From NCBI GenBank assembly GCA_023206055.1, contig CP065367.1:1798001-1862000 (forward strand): a DNA stretch of 64,000 nucleotides, in the 5' to 3' direction. This DNA is from Vibrio cyclitrophicus. Its GTDB lineage: Bacteria > Pseudomonadota > Gammaproteobacteria > Enterobacterales > Vibrionaceae. A program made the position numbers and the translations under genes. Shown here one piece after another: positions 7,570 through 20,903 of the stretch (positions are counted from its first letter, which is position 1; every line of letters begins with the position of its first letter). A model generated the notes under the pieces. It did no database searches and was not told where the DNA came from. It worked only from the letters and a program-made list of their open reading frames with translations.

Positions 7570-8772
7570 TCAGACTGGGCTTGGTAGCGCGGCAGAAGTT
7601 CCGTGCGCAGCGAAAGCATTAATAGCTAACACATCGCAGTGGTGCCGATTAATAGCATCACCGTAGTTGTTGGTTATGCCGGGAAACTGAAAACGATACA
7701 TTGGAATCCCATAGCGACGCTCTCTTTGCTGACCTATTCGATCTTTGCTTGTCCATAATAGTCGGTTTTTCGCAGTGTAAGTCATGCCGTGCATTTTATT
7801 GAAATACGCTTCATGCCTGCGCATTTGCTCGTACAGTTCGATAATGCGTTGTCGAGAGAAATTTAATGTCGTACTTGGTTTAAGCTGCGTGCCCCAACCG
7901 GTTAATACCTTTTCCATGAAGTCTCGTGTGACAAGGCCGGGGCCTGTAAGTAATCCAGCACCTTTGCTACCGCCGGAAGTATTGGCATTTCCTACCAAAG
8001 TGCCGTGTCGACCAGGCATGTAGGTGGTGTAGTATTTAGTTGAAGGGGACAAGCGGGGCATTCTTGCTTTAAAAGCGAGTGAGCGTTCGTCTTCAGCGAA
8101 AACACACACGATCTGTTTAACGTTTTTACCGAGTGATTTGTAATCCTTGAATGCGTTCATCCCTCCGGGTACGGGATCACAAGCAAAGATGTTTACTGGG
8201 ATGTGGCTTAGTTTGGGGTCTTTGAGCATCCGGTTCGCCAGTTCAAAGCAACTGACACCACCTCGGCTCCAGCCTACGATGTTAACTTGGCTAATCGGTT
8301 TAGTTTGGCGTTCAATCGCGATGTTCTGTTGGCGATCAGCGATCCCTTGTTTTAAGTCTGCAGCTAGAGCTTGTGAATCTTTCAACCAATCCTGATATTT
8401 CTGGTTGGTTGCAAAAGGCCAAGCTGATTTTGCTGGGCGAGATTCACTGAGCAGTCCTTTGGCTCGTTTCATGTAATCATTCTTATCTTGTTGGCTTCCG
8501 CGCAAGATATTCAGTACATGGCGCATATTGCTGTCGATGCCTTTGCCTAGCAATGTTCCCTTAACTCCAGAATAGGTGTCGTCCTTACCTTGCTTCAACC
8601 ACTCATTCTGATTCCCACTACCAACCCCATCCACTTGAATGTAGTCAATCATGTCTCTGCCCGTTGCATTTTTTGCTAACGTCGAAATCAATTCGCCAGA
8701 CACATAGTTTTTGTGATTGTTGTCTTCTGAGTTGGATCCTGTTCCACAGAAGAATACGGTAAAAATTGACAT
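7570..8772 (-). CDS. Putative alpha/beta-hydrolase phospholipase, T6SS Tle-like
   Basis: This 400-residue protein has no signal peptide. Motifs in order: FFCGTGSNSEDN at the N-terminus (compare FFDGTGNN of DUF2235/Tle lipases), a nucleophile elbow GWSRGG with Ser169, then FACDPVPGG with Asp199 as likely acid; His candidates follow (PGRHGTL, NRHHCDV). This order matches the Ser-Asp-His triads of type VI secreted phospholipases. No vgrG, PAAR, adaptor or obvious immunity gene adjoins it, so delivery by T6SS is inference. Another esterase role remains possible. Confidence 0.6.
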   Translation of the reverse strand: MSIFTVFFCGTGSNSEDNNHKNYVSGELISTLAKNATGRDMIDYIQVDGVGSGNQNEWLKQGKDDTYSGVKGTLLGKGIDSNMRHVLNILRGSQQDKNDYMKRAKGLLSESRPAKSAWPFATNQKYQDWLKDSQALAADLKQGIADRQQNIAIERQTKPISQVNIVGWSRGGVSCFELANRMLKDPKLSHIPVNIFACDPVPGGMNAFKDYKSLGKNVKQIVCVFAEDERSLAFKARMPRLSPSTKYYTTYMPGRHGTLVGNANTSGGSKGAGLLTGPGLVTRDFMEKVLTGWGTQLKPSTTLNFSRQRIIELYEQMRRHEAYFNKMHGMTYTAKNRLLWTSKDRIGQQRERRYGIPMYRFQFPGITNNYGDAINRHHCDVLAINAFAAHGTSAALPSPV

Positions 8773-9154
8773 ACATTCCCTTAAATTAATTCACCGGATT
8801 TATCGGAAGTATAACTGTCGAATCAAAAGGTTGGAGAGAAATGTCTATTTATTCGCAAAGGTCAGACCAACAGGCAGTAGAAATGGAACGAAGCGCAAGT
8901 TTTATAAATTAGTTGTTTGGTCAGTTCTATTGGACTCTTGAGCTCGGTTATACCCGTCAAGAAAGATCAATCGAAGTGTCACAATACTCAACACTATTTT
9001 GTCTAGTATCAAACAGCAGGCTGATTTTGTTCTAGTACCGAAATCTGAAGCCTACACTTTGTATAGATACTTGCTATTCAGTGGCAACCTTTGAATTGCG
9101 AGTAATTTATAACAGATCGCTTACGAGCTTAGATTGAAGTTTATAGGAGGGAGT
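8773..9154. other. Intergenic region, 380 bp
   Basis: This holds the divergent promoters of the lipase-like gene and the 100-residue hypothetical gene. I see no repeats, RNA gene or further coding sequence. Confidence 0.5.
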
Positions 9155-9457
9155 ATGTTCGCAATACATAGGGAATATGAGTTACAGAATCAGCAACATT
9201 TTCATGCCCACATTCAAGTAAAGCCAACCGGAAATTTAGAGTTTGAGATTTTAGAGTCTCATGAACATCATGATACCGACTTTAATCACTTGTCCTTTGA
9301 AGCTGAAAAAGGGAAGACTAAAGTGCTTGGACGAGATGAAAGTGGTCAACAGACAGATTGGCAACTTTTATTGGCAGAGGAAGATGCAAAAGAGCTTAAT
9401 CATCTGGTGGTATTGGTGTCTGAACAATATGAGACGTTAATGCGAGATCTGATGTGA
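9155..9457 (+). CDS. Hypothetical protein
   Basis: The product is 100 residues starting at 9155, where AGGAGGG stands directly upstream; an in-frame ATG at 9134 has no such site. It is acidic and His-containing (SHEHHDTDFNHL) with no membrane segment or signal peptide, and ends with a helical stretch (ELNHLVVLVSEQYETLM). Family not recognised. A good terminator follows. Confidence 0.7.
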   Translation: MFAIHREYELQNQQHFHAHIQVKPTGNLEFEILESHEHHDTDFNHLSFEAEKGKTKVLGRDESGQQTDWQLLLAEEDAKELNHLVVLVSEQYETLMRDLM

Positions 9458-9508
9458 CGGGTCAAGCTAGCGATAAACTAGAAGTGATTCTCTGTATCCA
9501 AAAAATCA

Positions 9509-9533
9509 AAAGCCCGGCGCATAACCGGGCTTT
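9509..9533. terminator. Rho-independent terminator
   Basis: AAAGCCCGG pairs with CCGGGCTTT around a 7-base loop between two convergent genes. Confidence 0.8.
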
Positions 9534-9572
9534 GTTCACTGTGTTTTGTTAAATGTGATTGTGTCTTTCGAG

Positions 9573-10172
9573 TTAGAAACCGCGAATATCAAGCTCATTG
9601 TTGATTAACACAACACACTGAGAAGCAAACAGCATGTTTGGACCTAAGCTGATTTTCTCTGTCCCTAAACGCTTCAAGCTGTTGTAGCTCTTCTTCGGCA
9701 TAGGGATGTGGTCAGTTAGAAGGAAACATGGGTTTTCAGCAATCTCTGCATCACGGATAAAGTCACCCTTCTTATCCATCATGTATAGCTGGTGGTCTTC
9801 AGCCAGTTCTTTGACTAGTTTTTCAAAGCTCATAGTGCGAACGATGATTCCCGGTTCAACCTGACGAGTCTGCTCTTTGGTCATACCTTGAGAAGCATCA
9901 ACCGCTCTTACTACCGCTGATAACAATGCCGATTCATGAAAGCCACCAATGTTGGTGATCTCATTTGAATCAAATGTAATCGTACGTGAAAAGTCTTTAG
10001 TACTTTCTAATACAAGGTGTACGGTGACATTCTCACGGTGAGATTGAGCAACAAAGATCGTGTTCATCAGAGTATGAGCCAGAATCTCGGTATGAGCGTC
10101 TTGCCCAACACCTTCTAAGATAAGTTTGCTCTCTGTAGGGGCTGCGCGAGCGCGTAATACAAATGAACGCAT
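9573..10172 (-). CDS. trmY: TrmY-type SPOUT methyltransferase (tRNA pseudouridine N1-methyltransferase family)
   Basis: The 199-residue product matches COG1901/TrmY: start RSFVLRARAAPTE, then GGFHESALLSAVVRAVD, and the SPOUT knot region with ISLGPNMLFASQCVVLINNELD near the C-terminus. Archaeal TrmY uses SAM to methylate N1 of pseudouridine 54 in tRNA. Most bacteria make 5-methyluridine at position 54, so the target here is uncertain. It is encoded alone, just upstream of the rRNA/tRNA operon, on the opposite strand to its right-hand neighbour. Confidence 0.85.
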   Translation of the reverse strand: MRSFVLRARAAPTESKLILEGVGQDAHTEILAHTLMNTIFVAQSHRENVTVHLVLESTKDFSRTITFDSNEITNIGGFHESALLSAVVRAVDASQGMTKEQTRQVEPGIIVRTMSFEKLVKELAEDHQLYMMDKKGDFIRDAEIAENPCFLLTDHIPMPKKSYNSLKRLGTEKISLGPNMLFASQCVVLINNELDIRGF

Positions 10173-10428
10173 GGAATGTACCTTGTCAGTATGTGATAAA
10201 GCGAAACGGGCTTTATCAACATGAATTGATGAATAACCAAAATTGTGGCGGTATGTAACTCTTTTCTATTAATGAAGTCAAATGGAGTTGCACTTAGCAC
10301 CAACCAGCGAACTTTGAGTATTAAATAGAGAATGACCACATTACAAGACGGTAACGGTTGAAGCGAACCAATGTTTACATAGATAGTATGCGCAAAATCA
10401 TAAAGTGACTTACATAAGGAAACTGTTG

Positions 10429-10953
10429 GTGAAGTTACAAAAGATCAATAAAGAAGAATATAGAAAGAAGATGAACCTGTTGTTGGTGTCATTAGTTGGG
10501 TCACTTGCATTGTTTGCCATTGTATTCGGCACCATTCTGATTGAATTGTTTGGCTCGGCTACTTCTATTACTGGTGAATCGACAGGAAACTTTCATTTGA
10601 ACGTACTTGGGGTTATTTTATCAGTTGCCTTGAATGGGTTTATTGCGAGTCGTGTGAAAGGGCATGATTACTTCAAAGAAGCGCTCTATGTATGGAACCT
10701 TAAACAAATCCATAATCAAATCTATCGTAAGCTTAAGCGTATTCAACCCAAAGCTGAGCAAGGCGACCGAGACGCGCTGACCGTCCTTTACTTCTATTAC
10801 ACCACGCAAAAACAGGTATACGACCTAGACAACAACACATTGACGATAAAAACAGTTCAGCAATCGCTAGATAACATCCTAGAATTGAGTGAGAAATGGA
10901 GCATTGAGCTAGATATAGAGGCTTTTTCGAAAGATCTAATCGCAAAGTTTTAA
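10429..10953 (+). CDS. DUF3087 family membrane protein
   Basis: The product is 174 residues from a GTG at 10429 (AAGGAAA lies 7 bp upstream), beginning MKLQKINKEEYRKKMN as in other family members; an upstream GTG at 10405 lacks this site. Two hydrophobic segments (LLLVSLVGSLALFAIVFG and HLNVLGVILSVALNGFIA) precede a long charged C-terminal helical part. The family is widespread in gammaproteobacteria and its function is unknown. Confidence 0.8.
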   Translation: MKLQKINKEEYRKKMNLLLVSLVGSLALFAIVFGTILIELFGSATSITGESTGNFHLNVLGVILSVALNGFIASRVKGHDYFKEALYVWNLKQIHNQIYRKLKRIQPKAEQGDRDALTVLYFYYTTQKQVYDLDNNTLTIKTVQQSLDNILELSEKWSIELDIEAFSKDLIAKF

Positions 10954-11055
10954 GTAATATGCCCATTATTGTATGAGTTTTGAACGACGAAAGAACCTTT
11001 TGACGTAAAAGTAGCCACTTAAGCAAGTTTTTTTGAATTTTTATCAAAAAAGGGG

Positions 11056-11083
11056 TTGCCATGTTTTCGATGATCTCTATAAT
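11056..11083 (+). promoter_or_regulatory. rRNA operon promoter P1
   Basis: TTGCCA, 16 bp, TATAAT, with an A/T-rich UP-like stretch upstream and a GC-rich discriminator (GCCGCC), as in stringently controlled rrn P1 promoters. Confidence 0.75.
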
Positions 11084-11171
11084 GCCGCCTCACTGACACG
11101 GCAGACGCCACAAGGCTTCAGCGGTAATCAGTAAGACGGAAAGTTCGAAAGAAATTAATTTTAAAAAGTGT

Positions 11172-11199
11172 TTGACACTTAAGATTAAATCGCTAGAAT
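11172..11199 (+). promoter_or_regulatory. rRNA operon promoter P2
   Basis: TTGACA, 16 bp, TAGAAT, about 115 bp downstream of P1. Confidence 0.65.
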
Positions 11200-11250
11200 T
11201 CACGTCCGCTTTCAAGGGTTTCTTTGTAAAAAGAAAGTTTCGACAAGCAA

Positions 11251-11263
11251 AGCTCTTTAACAA
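11251..11263 (+). promoter_or_regulatory. rrn leader boxA antitermination site
   Basis: AGCTCTTTAACAA matches the boxA element bound by Nus factors in rRNA leaders. Confidence 0.75.
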
Positions 11264-11530
11264 TTTAAACCTATCAATCTGTGTGGGCACTCGTTGATGA
11301 ATATCAAAACGTTTTATCGTTAGATAAAACAGATTCTTCGGAATCAAAATTGATTTCAATGAACTGAGTGACCAATACAAAATTAAGTTTACTTAATTTT
11401 GGCACAGTCAATTCATTACCATTCTGTTCCTATTTATTTAAGAAGAGAGGGGTAATAGCTTTAGAATTACATGTTCATGTTTACATGAATATTAGTTTTG
11501 AAGTCAGTATTCGTTGAGTCACAAAATCTT

Positions 11531-13084
<1,554 letters not shown>

Positions 13085-13208
13085 TACCAAGATATTCACG
13101 ATAAGTGTCCACACAGATTGATTAGGTTTAGAAAAGCAAAGAGAAGAAGAACTCCCAAGGTTCTTCGAAGTTTGTTTCTACTTTTTAAAGTGGAGATAAA
13201 TTAGCAGT

Positions 13209-13284
13209 GTCCCGTTCGTCTAGAGGCCTAGGACACCGCCCTTTCACGGCGGTAACAGGGGTTCGACTCCCCTACGGGATACCA
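13209..13284 (+). tRNA. tRNA-Glu (UUC)
   Basis: A 76-nt cloverleaf with acceptor GTCCCGT/ACGGGAT, anticodon TTC in CCTTTCACG and an encoded CCA. It is the first spacer tRNA of the rRNA operon. Confidence 0.96.
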
Positions 13285-13286
13285 TT

Positions 13287-13362
13287 GGGTCGTTAGCTCA
13301 GTTGGTAGAGCAGTTGACTTTTAATCAATTGGTCGCAGGTTCGAATCCTGCACGACCCACCA
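13287..13362 (+). tRNA. tRNA-Lys (UUU)
   Basis: A 76-nt cloverleaf with acceptor GGGTCGT/ACGACCC, anticodon TTT in ACTTTTAAT and an encoded CCA. It follows tRNA-Glu after 2 bp. Confidence 0.96.
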
Positions 13363-13394
13363 TTCTTTCTCCGCGAAGGAATTAAAACTATCGT

Positions 13395-13470
13395 GGGCGA
13401 TTAGCTCAGTTGGGAGAGCACCTGCCTTACAAGCAGGGGGTCACTGGTTCGAGCCCGGTATCGCCCACCA
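13395..13470 (+). tRNA. tRNA-Val (UAC), copy 1
   Basis: A 76-nt cloverleaf with acceptor GGGCGAT/ATCGCCC, anticodon TAC and an encoded CCA. It is identical to the copy at 13604. Confidence 0.96.
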
Positions 13471-13495
13471 TTTCCTCCCAAGGAAATAAAAATAT

Positions 13496-13571
13496 GGGGC
13501 TATAGCTCAGCTGGGAGAGCGCCTGCCTTGCACGCAGGAGGTCTGCGGTTCGATCCCGCATAGCTCCACCA
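13496..13571 (+). tRNA. tRNA-Ala (UGC)
   Basis: A 76-nt cloverleaf with acceptor GGGGCTA/TAGCTCC (one G-T pair), anticodon TGC in CCTTGCACG and an encoded CCA. Confidence 0.96.
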
Positions 13572-13603
13572 TTCTTTCTCCATGAAGGAATCAAAACTAT
13601 CAT

Positions 13604-13679
13604 GGGCGATTAGCTCAGTTGGGAGAGCACCTGCCTTACAAGCAGGGGGTCACTGGTTCGAGCCCGGTATCGCCCACCA
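13604..13679 (+). tRNA. tRNA-Val (UAC), copy 2
   Basis: Identical in sequence to the first tRNA-Val. The preceding spacer is also nearly the same as the spacer before copy 1, indicating a segmental duplication inside the operon. Confidence 0.96.
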
Positions 13680-13745
13680 TCTTTAAGCATTCTCCTCAGA
13701 GAGTTTTTAAAAATGGTTTTGAAAGTTTAAAACTTGAAAAACTCT

Positions 13746-13758
13746 TGCTCTTTAACAA
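13746..13758 (+). promoter_or_regulatory. Spacer boxA before 23S
   Basis: TGCTCTTTAACAA is the second boxA of the operon, in the usual place between the spacer tRNAs and 23S. Confidence 0.75.
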
Positions 13759-14043
13759 TTTGGAAAGCTGACTGATTACTTAATTGGTTTTTACTTTAAA
13801 AAGTGAAATCAAACAGCTCGAGGCTGTGATTAAGTTAATCAAATTTAAAAGTTCTCAATGTTTATCTGCTCTTATTTAATAAGAACGGTATAAACACAAC
13901 AAACACATTCAAGTGTCTTGTATTCGATTCAAATTCGTTTGAATCACATTGAGTCCGGCAAACAGTCATTAAGAATTAACCCTTCTTAATGACAACCAAA
14001 AACCTTGGTTAGTTGCCATACATAAGACCCTTTCGGGTTGTAT

Positions 14044-16933
<2,890 letters not shown>

Positions 16934-17115
16934 ACAACACCCAAGGGGTTTTGTGGACTCAAAACTGTTTGTTTCCGCTTTTAAAAAAGCAGAAGCAAAA
17001 CTACAAACGCTTGAATGAGTTTGTGAGAAACTTTTATAGCTCTATTAAATAGAGAAGCAGCTTTCCAGATTATTTTGCCTTCAGTTTTTAAAAAACTGAA
17101 AGTAAAAGCAAAATT

Positions 17116-17235
17116 TGCTTGGCGACCATAGCATTGTGGACCCACCTGATTCCATGCCGAACTCAGAAGTGAAACACAATAGCGCCGATGGTAGTGTGGG
17201 GCTTCCCCATGTGAGAGTAGGACATCGCCAGGCTT
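17116..17235 (+). rRNA. rrf: 5S ribosomal RNA
   Basis: About 120 nt starting TGCTTGGCGACC with the typical CCGAACTCAGAAGTGAAAC segment and closing GCCAGGCT. Ends are estimated from the E. coli pattern. Confidence 0.95.
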
Positions 17236-17318
17236 TATTTACGTTTTCAGTTTTAAAAAACTAAAAACAAAAGCTAAAGACAGCACAAAAATAAGACTGA
17301 TTTTAGTAACAATTTGTT

Positions 17319-17409
17319 GGAGGGATGGCTGAGTGGTCGAAAGCACCGGTCTTGAAAACCGGCAACCGTTAATAGCGGTTCTAGGGTTCAAATCCCTATC
17401 CCTCCACCA
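17319..17409 (+). tRNA. tRNA-Ser (UGA), island integration site
   Basis: A 91-nt class II tRNA with a long variable arm, acceptor GGAGGGA/TCCCTCC, anticodon TGA in GTCTTGAAAA and an encoded CCA. It is the last gene of the rRNA operon. Its 3' 31 nt are part of a 32-bp repeat that recurs at 48953-48984, so this tRNA is the attachment site of the island. The gene remains complete because the island supplies the same 3' end. Confidence 0.97.
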
Positions 17410-17410
17410 C
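17379..17410 (+). repeat. attL core
   Basis: A 32-bp segment starting TTCTAGGGTTCAAATC and ending in CCACCAC, covering the T-arm and acceptor 3' strand of tRNA-Ser. It is identical to 48953-48984; flanking bases differ on both sides. Confidence 0.92.
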
Positions 17411-17421
17411 TATTCATCAAA

Positions 17422-17451
17422 AAAAGCCTTTGATTATCAAAGGCTTTTTTT
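17422..17451 (+). terminator. Terminator after tRNA-Ser (island side)
   Basis: AAAAGCCTTTGA pairs with TCAAAGGCTTTT followed by T. It is located inside the island and so replaces the original tRNA-Ser terminator, which now lies beyond attR at 48991-49022. Confidence 0.85.
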
Positions 17452-17496
17452 GTATCTGTAAGACTTGAATTTGCTTCGAAACAACGAGGTAAGTCA

Positions 17497-18765
17497 ATGT
17501 ATATAAAAAAATCTCCCCACGGCGTCTATTACGCACGGATTTGTACTCCAGCACAGTTGAAAGCGTTGGGATTCCCATTCGATCTGAAAATTAGCCTTCG
17601 AACAAAAGACCCTAAGCTAGCTAAAGTCATTGGCTTAAGCCTTGTCAGTGCTGTCAAAGAGGCCTTTCGTACTACAGATTCTCTGTGCTTTTCAGAGTTT
17701 CAGTTGCATCTAAAAGGCATCTTGTCCCACCATCTGAACTTACAATCACAGAAGCAGGATGATCGCTTACATTTAGGTTGTATACCTTCTATAAGTCATA
17801 CTTCTAAGCGTTTGAGTGAAGAAAAGCATTGGAGTGAAGCGTTAGAACACTTTCTAGAGTTCAAAGGGGTTCAAAGGGTCAGTGCATTGACTGTCCATCA
17901 GTTGAAACAGCGCATTACCTTTTTCTTTGAGAGCACAGCGCTATCTGGTTTATCAACAATAACTGCGATGACACTGATGGAGTACATTAAGACTCTCAAT
18001 AGCTCTAGTCTTTCAGCGAAAAGCTGTAAAGATTATTACGCGGCGTTAAGTCAATTTATACGTTGGTGTGCGACCATGTCTTTGATTGAAAGAAACGTGT
18101 CTGCAGATATCAAAGCGACTTTCAAGAAGTCTATAAAAGCTGATAAGCAGCGCTCAAGGTGGTCAGAGAGTCAGCTTTCAACACTCTTCTCATCTGAGCA
18201 GCTTCAGCAAGTGGATAAAGGTTTCTACTGGGTTACTTTATTGCTCACGTATATGGGTATGAGGCCGAATGAAGTGTGTCAGCTACGTACAGAAGACGTG
18301 GTCGTTAGCGGTCCAGTCCCTTACTTAAACGTAACAGATGGGGGGCACGGACAGCGGATCAAGAATCGTTATGCTCTGCGACAAGTCCCCATTCATCAGA
18401 GTCTAATCAAACATGGCTTTCTTGAGTATGTTGAGTTTCGTAAGAACAATAGCAAAACCGGTCTATTCGATTACAAGCCACTGGGTCTCAACAAGGACTG
18501 GAGCCAACAATATTGCCAACAATTCGGCAGACTCCTATCTAAGATCGGATTGAAAGCAGGGCAACGCCCTACTGCGTACTCCCTCCGTCACACTTTCATT
18601 GATGTTCTTAAGCAAAAGGAAGTGGCTGAGTCTACAGTCGCTGATATCGTTGGCCATCATCACCCCTCAATGACATTTGGCCGATATGGTAAGCAAACAA
18701 AACTGAAACTTATGCTTAGTGCGGTTAACCAGTTCTCACTTCAACTGGGAGGCTCACATGAGTAA
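17497..18765 (+). CDS. int: Tyrosine recombinase, island integrase
   Basis: The 422-residue product has an N-terminal arm-binding region beginning YIKKSPHGVYYARI, a SAM-like core-binding region (about 105-205) and a catalytic domain: Arg256 (YMGMRPNEV), a YSLRHTF box with Arg364 and His365 where the usual first His is Tyr361, His387 (GHHHP) and nucleophile Tyr397 (FGRYGK). All other catalytic residues are present, so it is probably active. Start supported by GAGGT 6 bp upstream. It lies next to attL and overlaps the next gene by 8 bp. Confidence 0.93.
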   Translation: MYIKKSPHGVYYARICTPAQLKALGFPFDLKISLRTKDPKLAKVIGLSLVSAVKEAFRTTDSLCFSEFQLHLKGILSHHLNLQSQKQDDRLHLGCIPSISHTSKRLSEEKHWSEALEHFLEFKGVQRVSALTVHQLKQRITFFFESTALSGLSTITAMTLMEYIKTLNSSSLSAKSCKDYYAALSQFIRWCATMSLIERNVSADIKATFKKSIKADKQRSRWSESQLSTLFSSEQLQQVDKGFYWVTLLLTYMGMRPNEVCQLRTEDVVVSGPVPYLNVTDGGHGQRIKNRYALRQVPIHQSLIKHGFLEYVEFRKNNSKTGLFDYKPLGLNKDWSQQYCQQFGRLLSKIGLKAGQRPTAYSLRHTFIDVLKQKEVAESTVADIVGHHHPSMTFGRYGKQTKLKLMLSAVNQFSLQLGGSHE

Positions 18766-19189
18766 GTTCAACTATGATGAGTTGCACACGGTTTATAAGG
18801 CGTTCAAGCAAAGCTATTTTGAAGGGGATGAAACCTCGTTGCTTGCTTTATCGAAACAGTATAACTATCAAGATATCCACTGCCTCTATCAGCTTTTTGA
18901 GCGCCTCGAAGATAAACCAAGCACAACATCTATGTCGTTAATGGCATTAGGAATAGATTGGCAAACACAGCAGGCACTGTTTGGTGACTTTGAAACACTG
19001 AGAGAAATTGCAGGGCTCGTAAGCCCTCCACCCATGTCACACGTAGAGTGTTTTGATGCCTTTGTTCTACCTTATTGGACCATTATGTCAAAGAAAGGAA
19101 TTGTTCTTATTAGCACTAGAAGCCAAGAGCATTTTACTTTCGTACATCGTGTGTCAGGAGTAGAAATTCAAGTTAATATAAAGCGCTGA
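18758..19189 (+). CDS. Hypothetical protein coupled to the integrase
   Basis: The product is 143 residues from the ATG at 18758, which overlaps the integrase stop by 8 bp (GGGAGG upstream). It is acidic in the N-terminal half (ELHTVYKAFKQSYFEGDE) with no membrane segment or known domain. Tight coupling to int suggests a role in integration or excision control, but it does not look like a small basic excisionase. Family not recognised. Confidence 0.7.
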   Translation: MSKFNYDELHTVYKAFKQSYFEGDETSLLALSKQYNYQDIHCLYQLFERLEDKPSTTSMSLMALGIDWQTQQALFGDFETLREIAGLVSPPPMSHVECFDAFVLPYWTIMSKKGIVLISTRSQEHFTFVHRVSGVEIQVNIKR

Positions 19190-19274
19190 ATCTCAATGTC
19201 ATTTTGAAAAACCAAATCTCGTGAACACCTTAGAGCTCACGAGATTTACCTTTTAAATTATTATGAAGACCTTA

Positions 19275-20903
19275 TCAATCGAACTCTCGGACGGCACTCA
19301 TTCTCCGTTTTTTGGGGGAAGCAGTGTTCAGGTTTTCCCTATTATCTAGGAGGGCGTCTTTCATCCCACATACAAGTGCCTGCTGTATTGGGTTTCCATC
19401 CAATTTTTTCATGTGAGCTGACATCCTTCTTTCTAATAAAGTCAGTAGTTCTTTCTCATCCCTTTGTTCAAAGACAAATGATTTCATTAGATCTTGAAAG
19501 ATGGGAGCTAACGTTTCAACAACGGTATGAGTCAGTTTAGCGATCACCTTTTTTAGATATGAGTTCGATTTCTCTAACTGTTCATTTTTTTCTTCACTGT
19601 GTAGAGCTTTTGATTCTGCCGTTTTGAGCTGTTCTTTGACTGTTGATAGAACGGTAGAGGTTTTATCCAGTTGATTAGTTGCAGCGTTTGTATCCGATCG
19701 TAGTAAGTCTATATCTACATGTAATCTTCTTATTTTTTCTTGTTCCTCCTTTTGTTGATTTTTAACTTCGTTGATGTGTTGATTTAATTGGCTCAACTCC
19801 TCTAGCTTCGATGAGATCTTTTGCTCAATTTGCAGTTGCTCCTTTTCCAGCATTCTAGTGTGATAATTACAATCCCTTTCACTTTTTTTTTGCTTTCCTT
19901 GCCGGCGCATTTCTTTTACTTTTTGTTTATCTTTCTGAAGTTCTTGATTGAACTCCATGCTCAATCCTTTTTCTATGAAGAGGTTTTTATTCATAAACCG
20001 CCGAAAACATTCCTGCAACAGCGCTCCATGCTCTGATTGTTCCTTTCTCGTAAAGCATGCTCCTTTTTTGTATTGAATTGGCGAGTGTGAACGGTTCAAG
20101 GTGAGCTTCATTTTTTGAGCTAGATTTGCTTTGGCGACTCTAAGATCCCACTCTTTAGTTCGGCTATTTTGCGCGTTAAGGAAGAGGTGGACATGCTCCC
20201 CAGTATCTTCATTGAGACTTCTTTCATCGCTATGAACAAACACGGCTAATATTTCATAGTCTTTGAAGAATCGGCGATAATAGTTCATAAACGCTTCAGC
20301 CATTTCTTTACCACAAAGAAGATCCTGAGAAACTTCATTTCGGTGTGGAATGACAAAAATCGACTCTTCTACCAAGTTTGAGTTCAAATTTTTAGGGAAC
20401 GAAACCAGTTTGTTATGAAGTGAAATGTACTTCTCAAAAGCGTTCAGCCTCTGCTTCTTGCGAGAGAAATCAATATTCCTAGCTTCATTAAGCAAAGAGT
20501 CTAGTTTAAGCGGGACATGTTCAGGGGTGCTTAAAATCTTAGTGATAAAATTAGACCCCTCGGTATTTCCCTTTTCTGATTGCAAAACGGCTTTTAGTTT
20601 CTTCTTATATGCTCTCTTTCTTTGTTTACATTTAGCTAGGCCTTCTTGAGGTTTCTGAGGAAGTCTTATAGATTCGATAAACTGGGATTTATCGTCATTG
20701 CTCAATTCATCAAGTTTCGTCCATTGGTTATTGATATATACTTCGTTGAGGTGACTGAGGTCGGGATTCCATTCAATGGTTTCAGATTTCGCATTTTCAT
20801 CTCGGATACTATGTCCTGCTGACTTCTTAAGCTTGGCCTGTTTTTCTGCTGTGCCGGAATACGGAAGCGTAGAGAAAAAACATGTGATGGCTTTATTTTT
20901 CAT
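19275..20903 (-). CDS. MobV/Pre-like relaxase with long coiled coil
   Basis: This 542-residue protein has an N-terminal AGHSIRDENAKSE (His31, Arg34; compare the HNxR motif of Mob/Pre proteins) and a metal-binding-like signature HSDERSLNEDTGEHVHLFLN (His224, Asp226, Glu227, His237, His239), close to HxDE...HxH of MobV relaxases. A long coiled coil spans about residues 340-470, as is usual in this family. MobV relaxases nick oriT in mobilizable plasmids and elements. The N-terminus is divergent and the C-terminus is very basic. Relaxase identity is likely, not certain; a replication or other HUH role is the alternative. Confidence 0.65.
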   Translation of the reverse strand: MKNKAITCFFSTLPYSGTAEKQAKLKKSAGHSIRDENAKSETIEWNPDLSHLNEVYINNQWTKLDELSNDDKSQFIESIRLPQKPQEGLAKCKQRKRAYKKKLKAVLQSEKGNTEGSNFITKILSTPEHVPLKLDSLLNEARNIDFSRKKQRLNAFEKYISLHNKLVSFPKNLNSNLVEESIFVIPHRNEVSQDLLCGKEMAEAFMNYYRRFFKDYEILAVFVHSDERSLNEDTGEHVHLFLNAQNSRTKEWDLRVAKANLAQKMKLTLNRSHSPIQYKKGACFTRKEQSEHGALLQECFRRFMNKNLFIEKGLSMEFNQELQKDKQKVKEMRRQGKQKKSERDCNYHTRMLEKEQLQIEQKISSKLEELSQLNQHINEVKNQQKEEQEKIRRLHVDIDLLRSDTNAATNQLDKTSTVLSTVKEQLKTAESKALHSEEKNEQLEKSNSYLKKVIAKLTHTVVETLAPIFQDLMKSFVFEQRDEKELLTLLERRMSAHMKKLDGNPIQQALVCGMKDALLDNRENLNTASPKKRRMSAVREFD

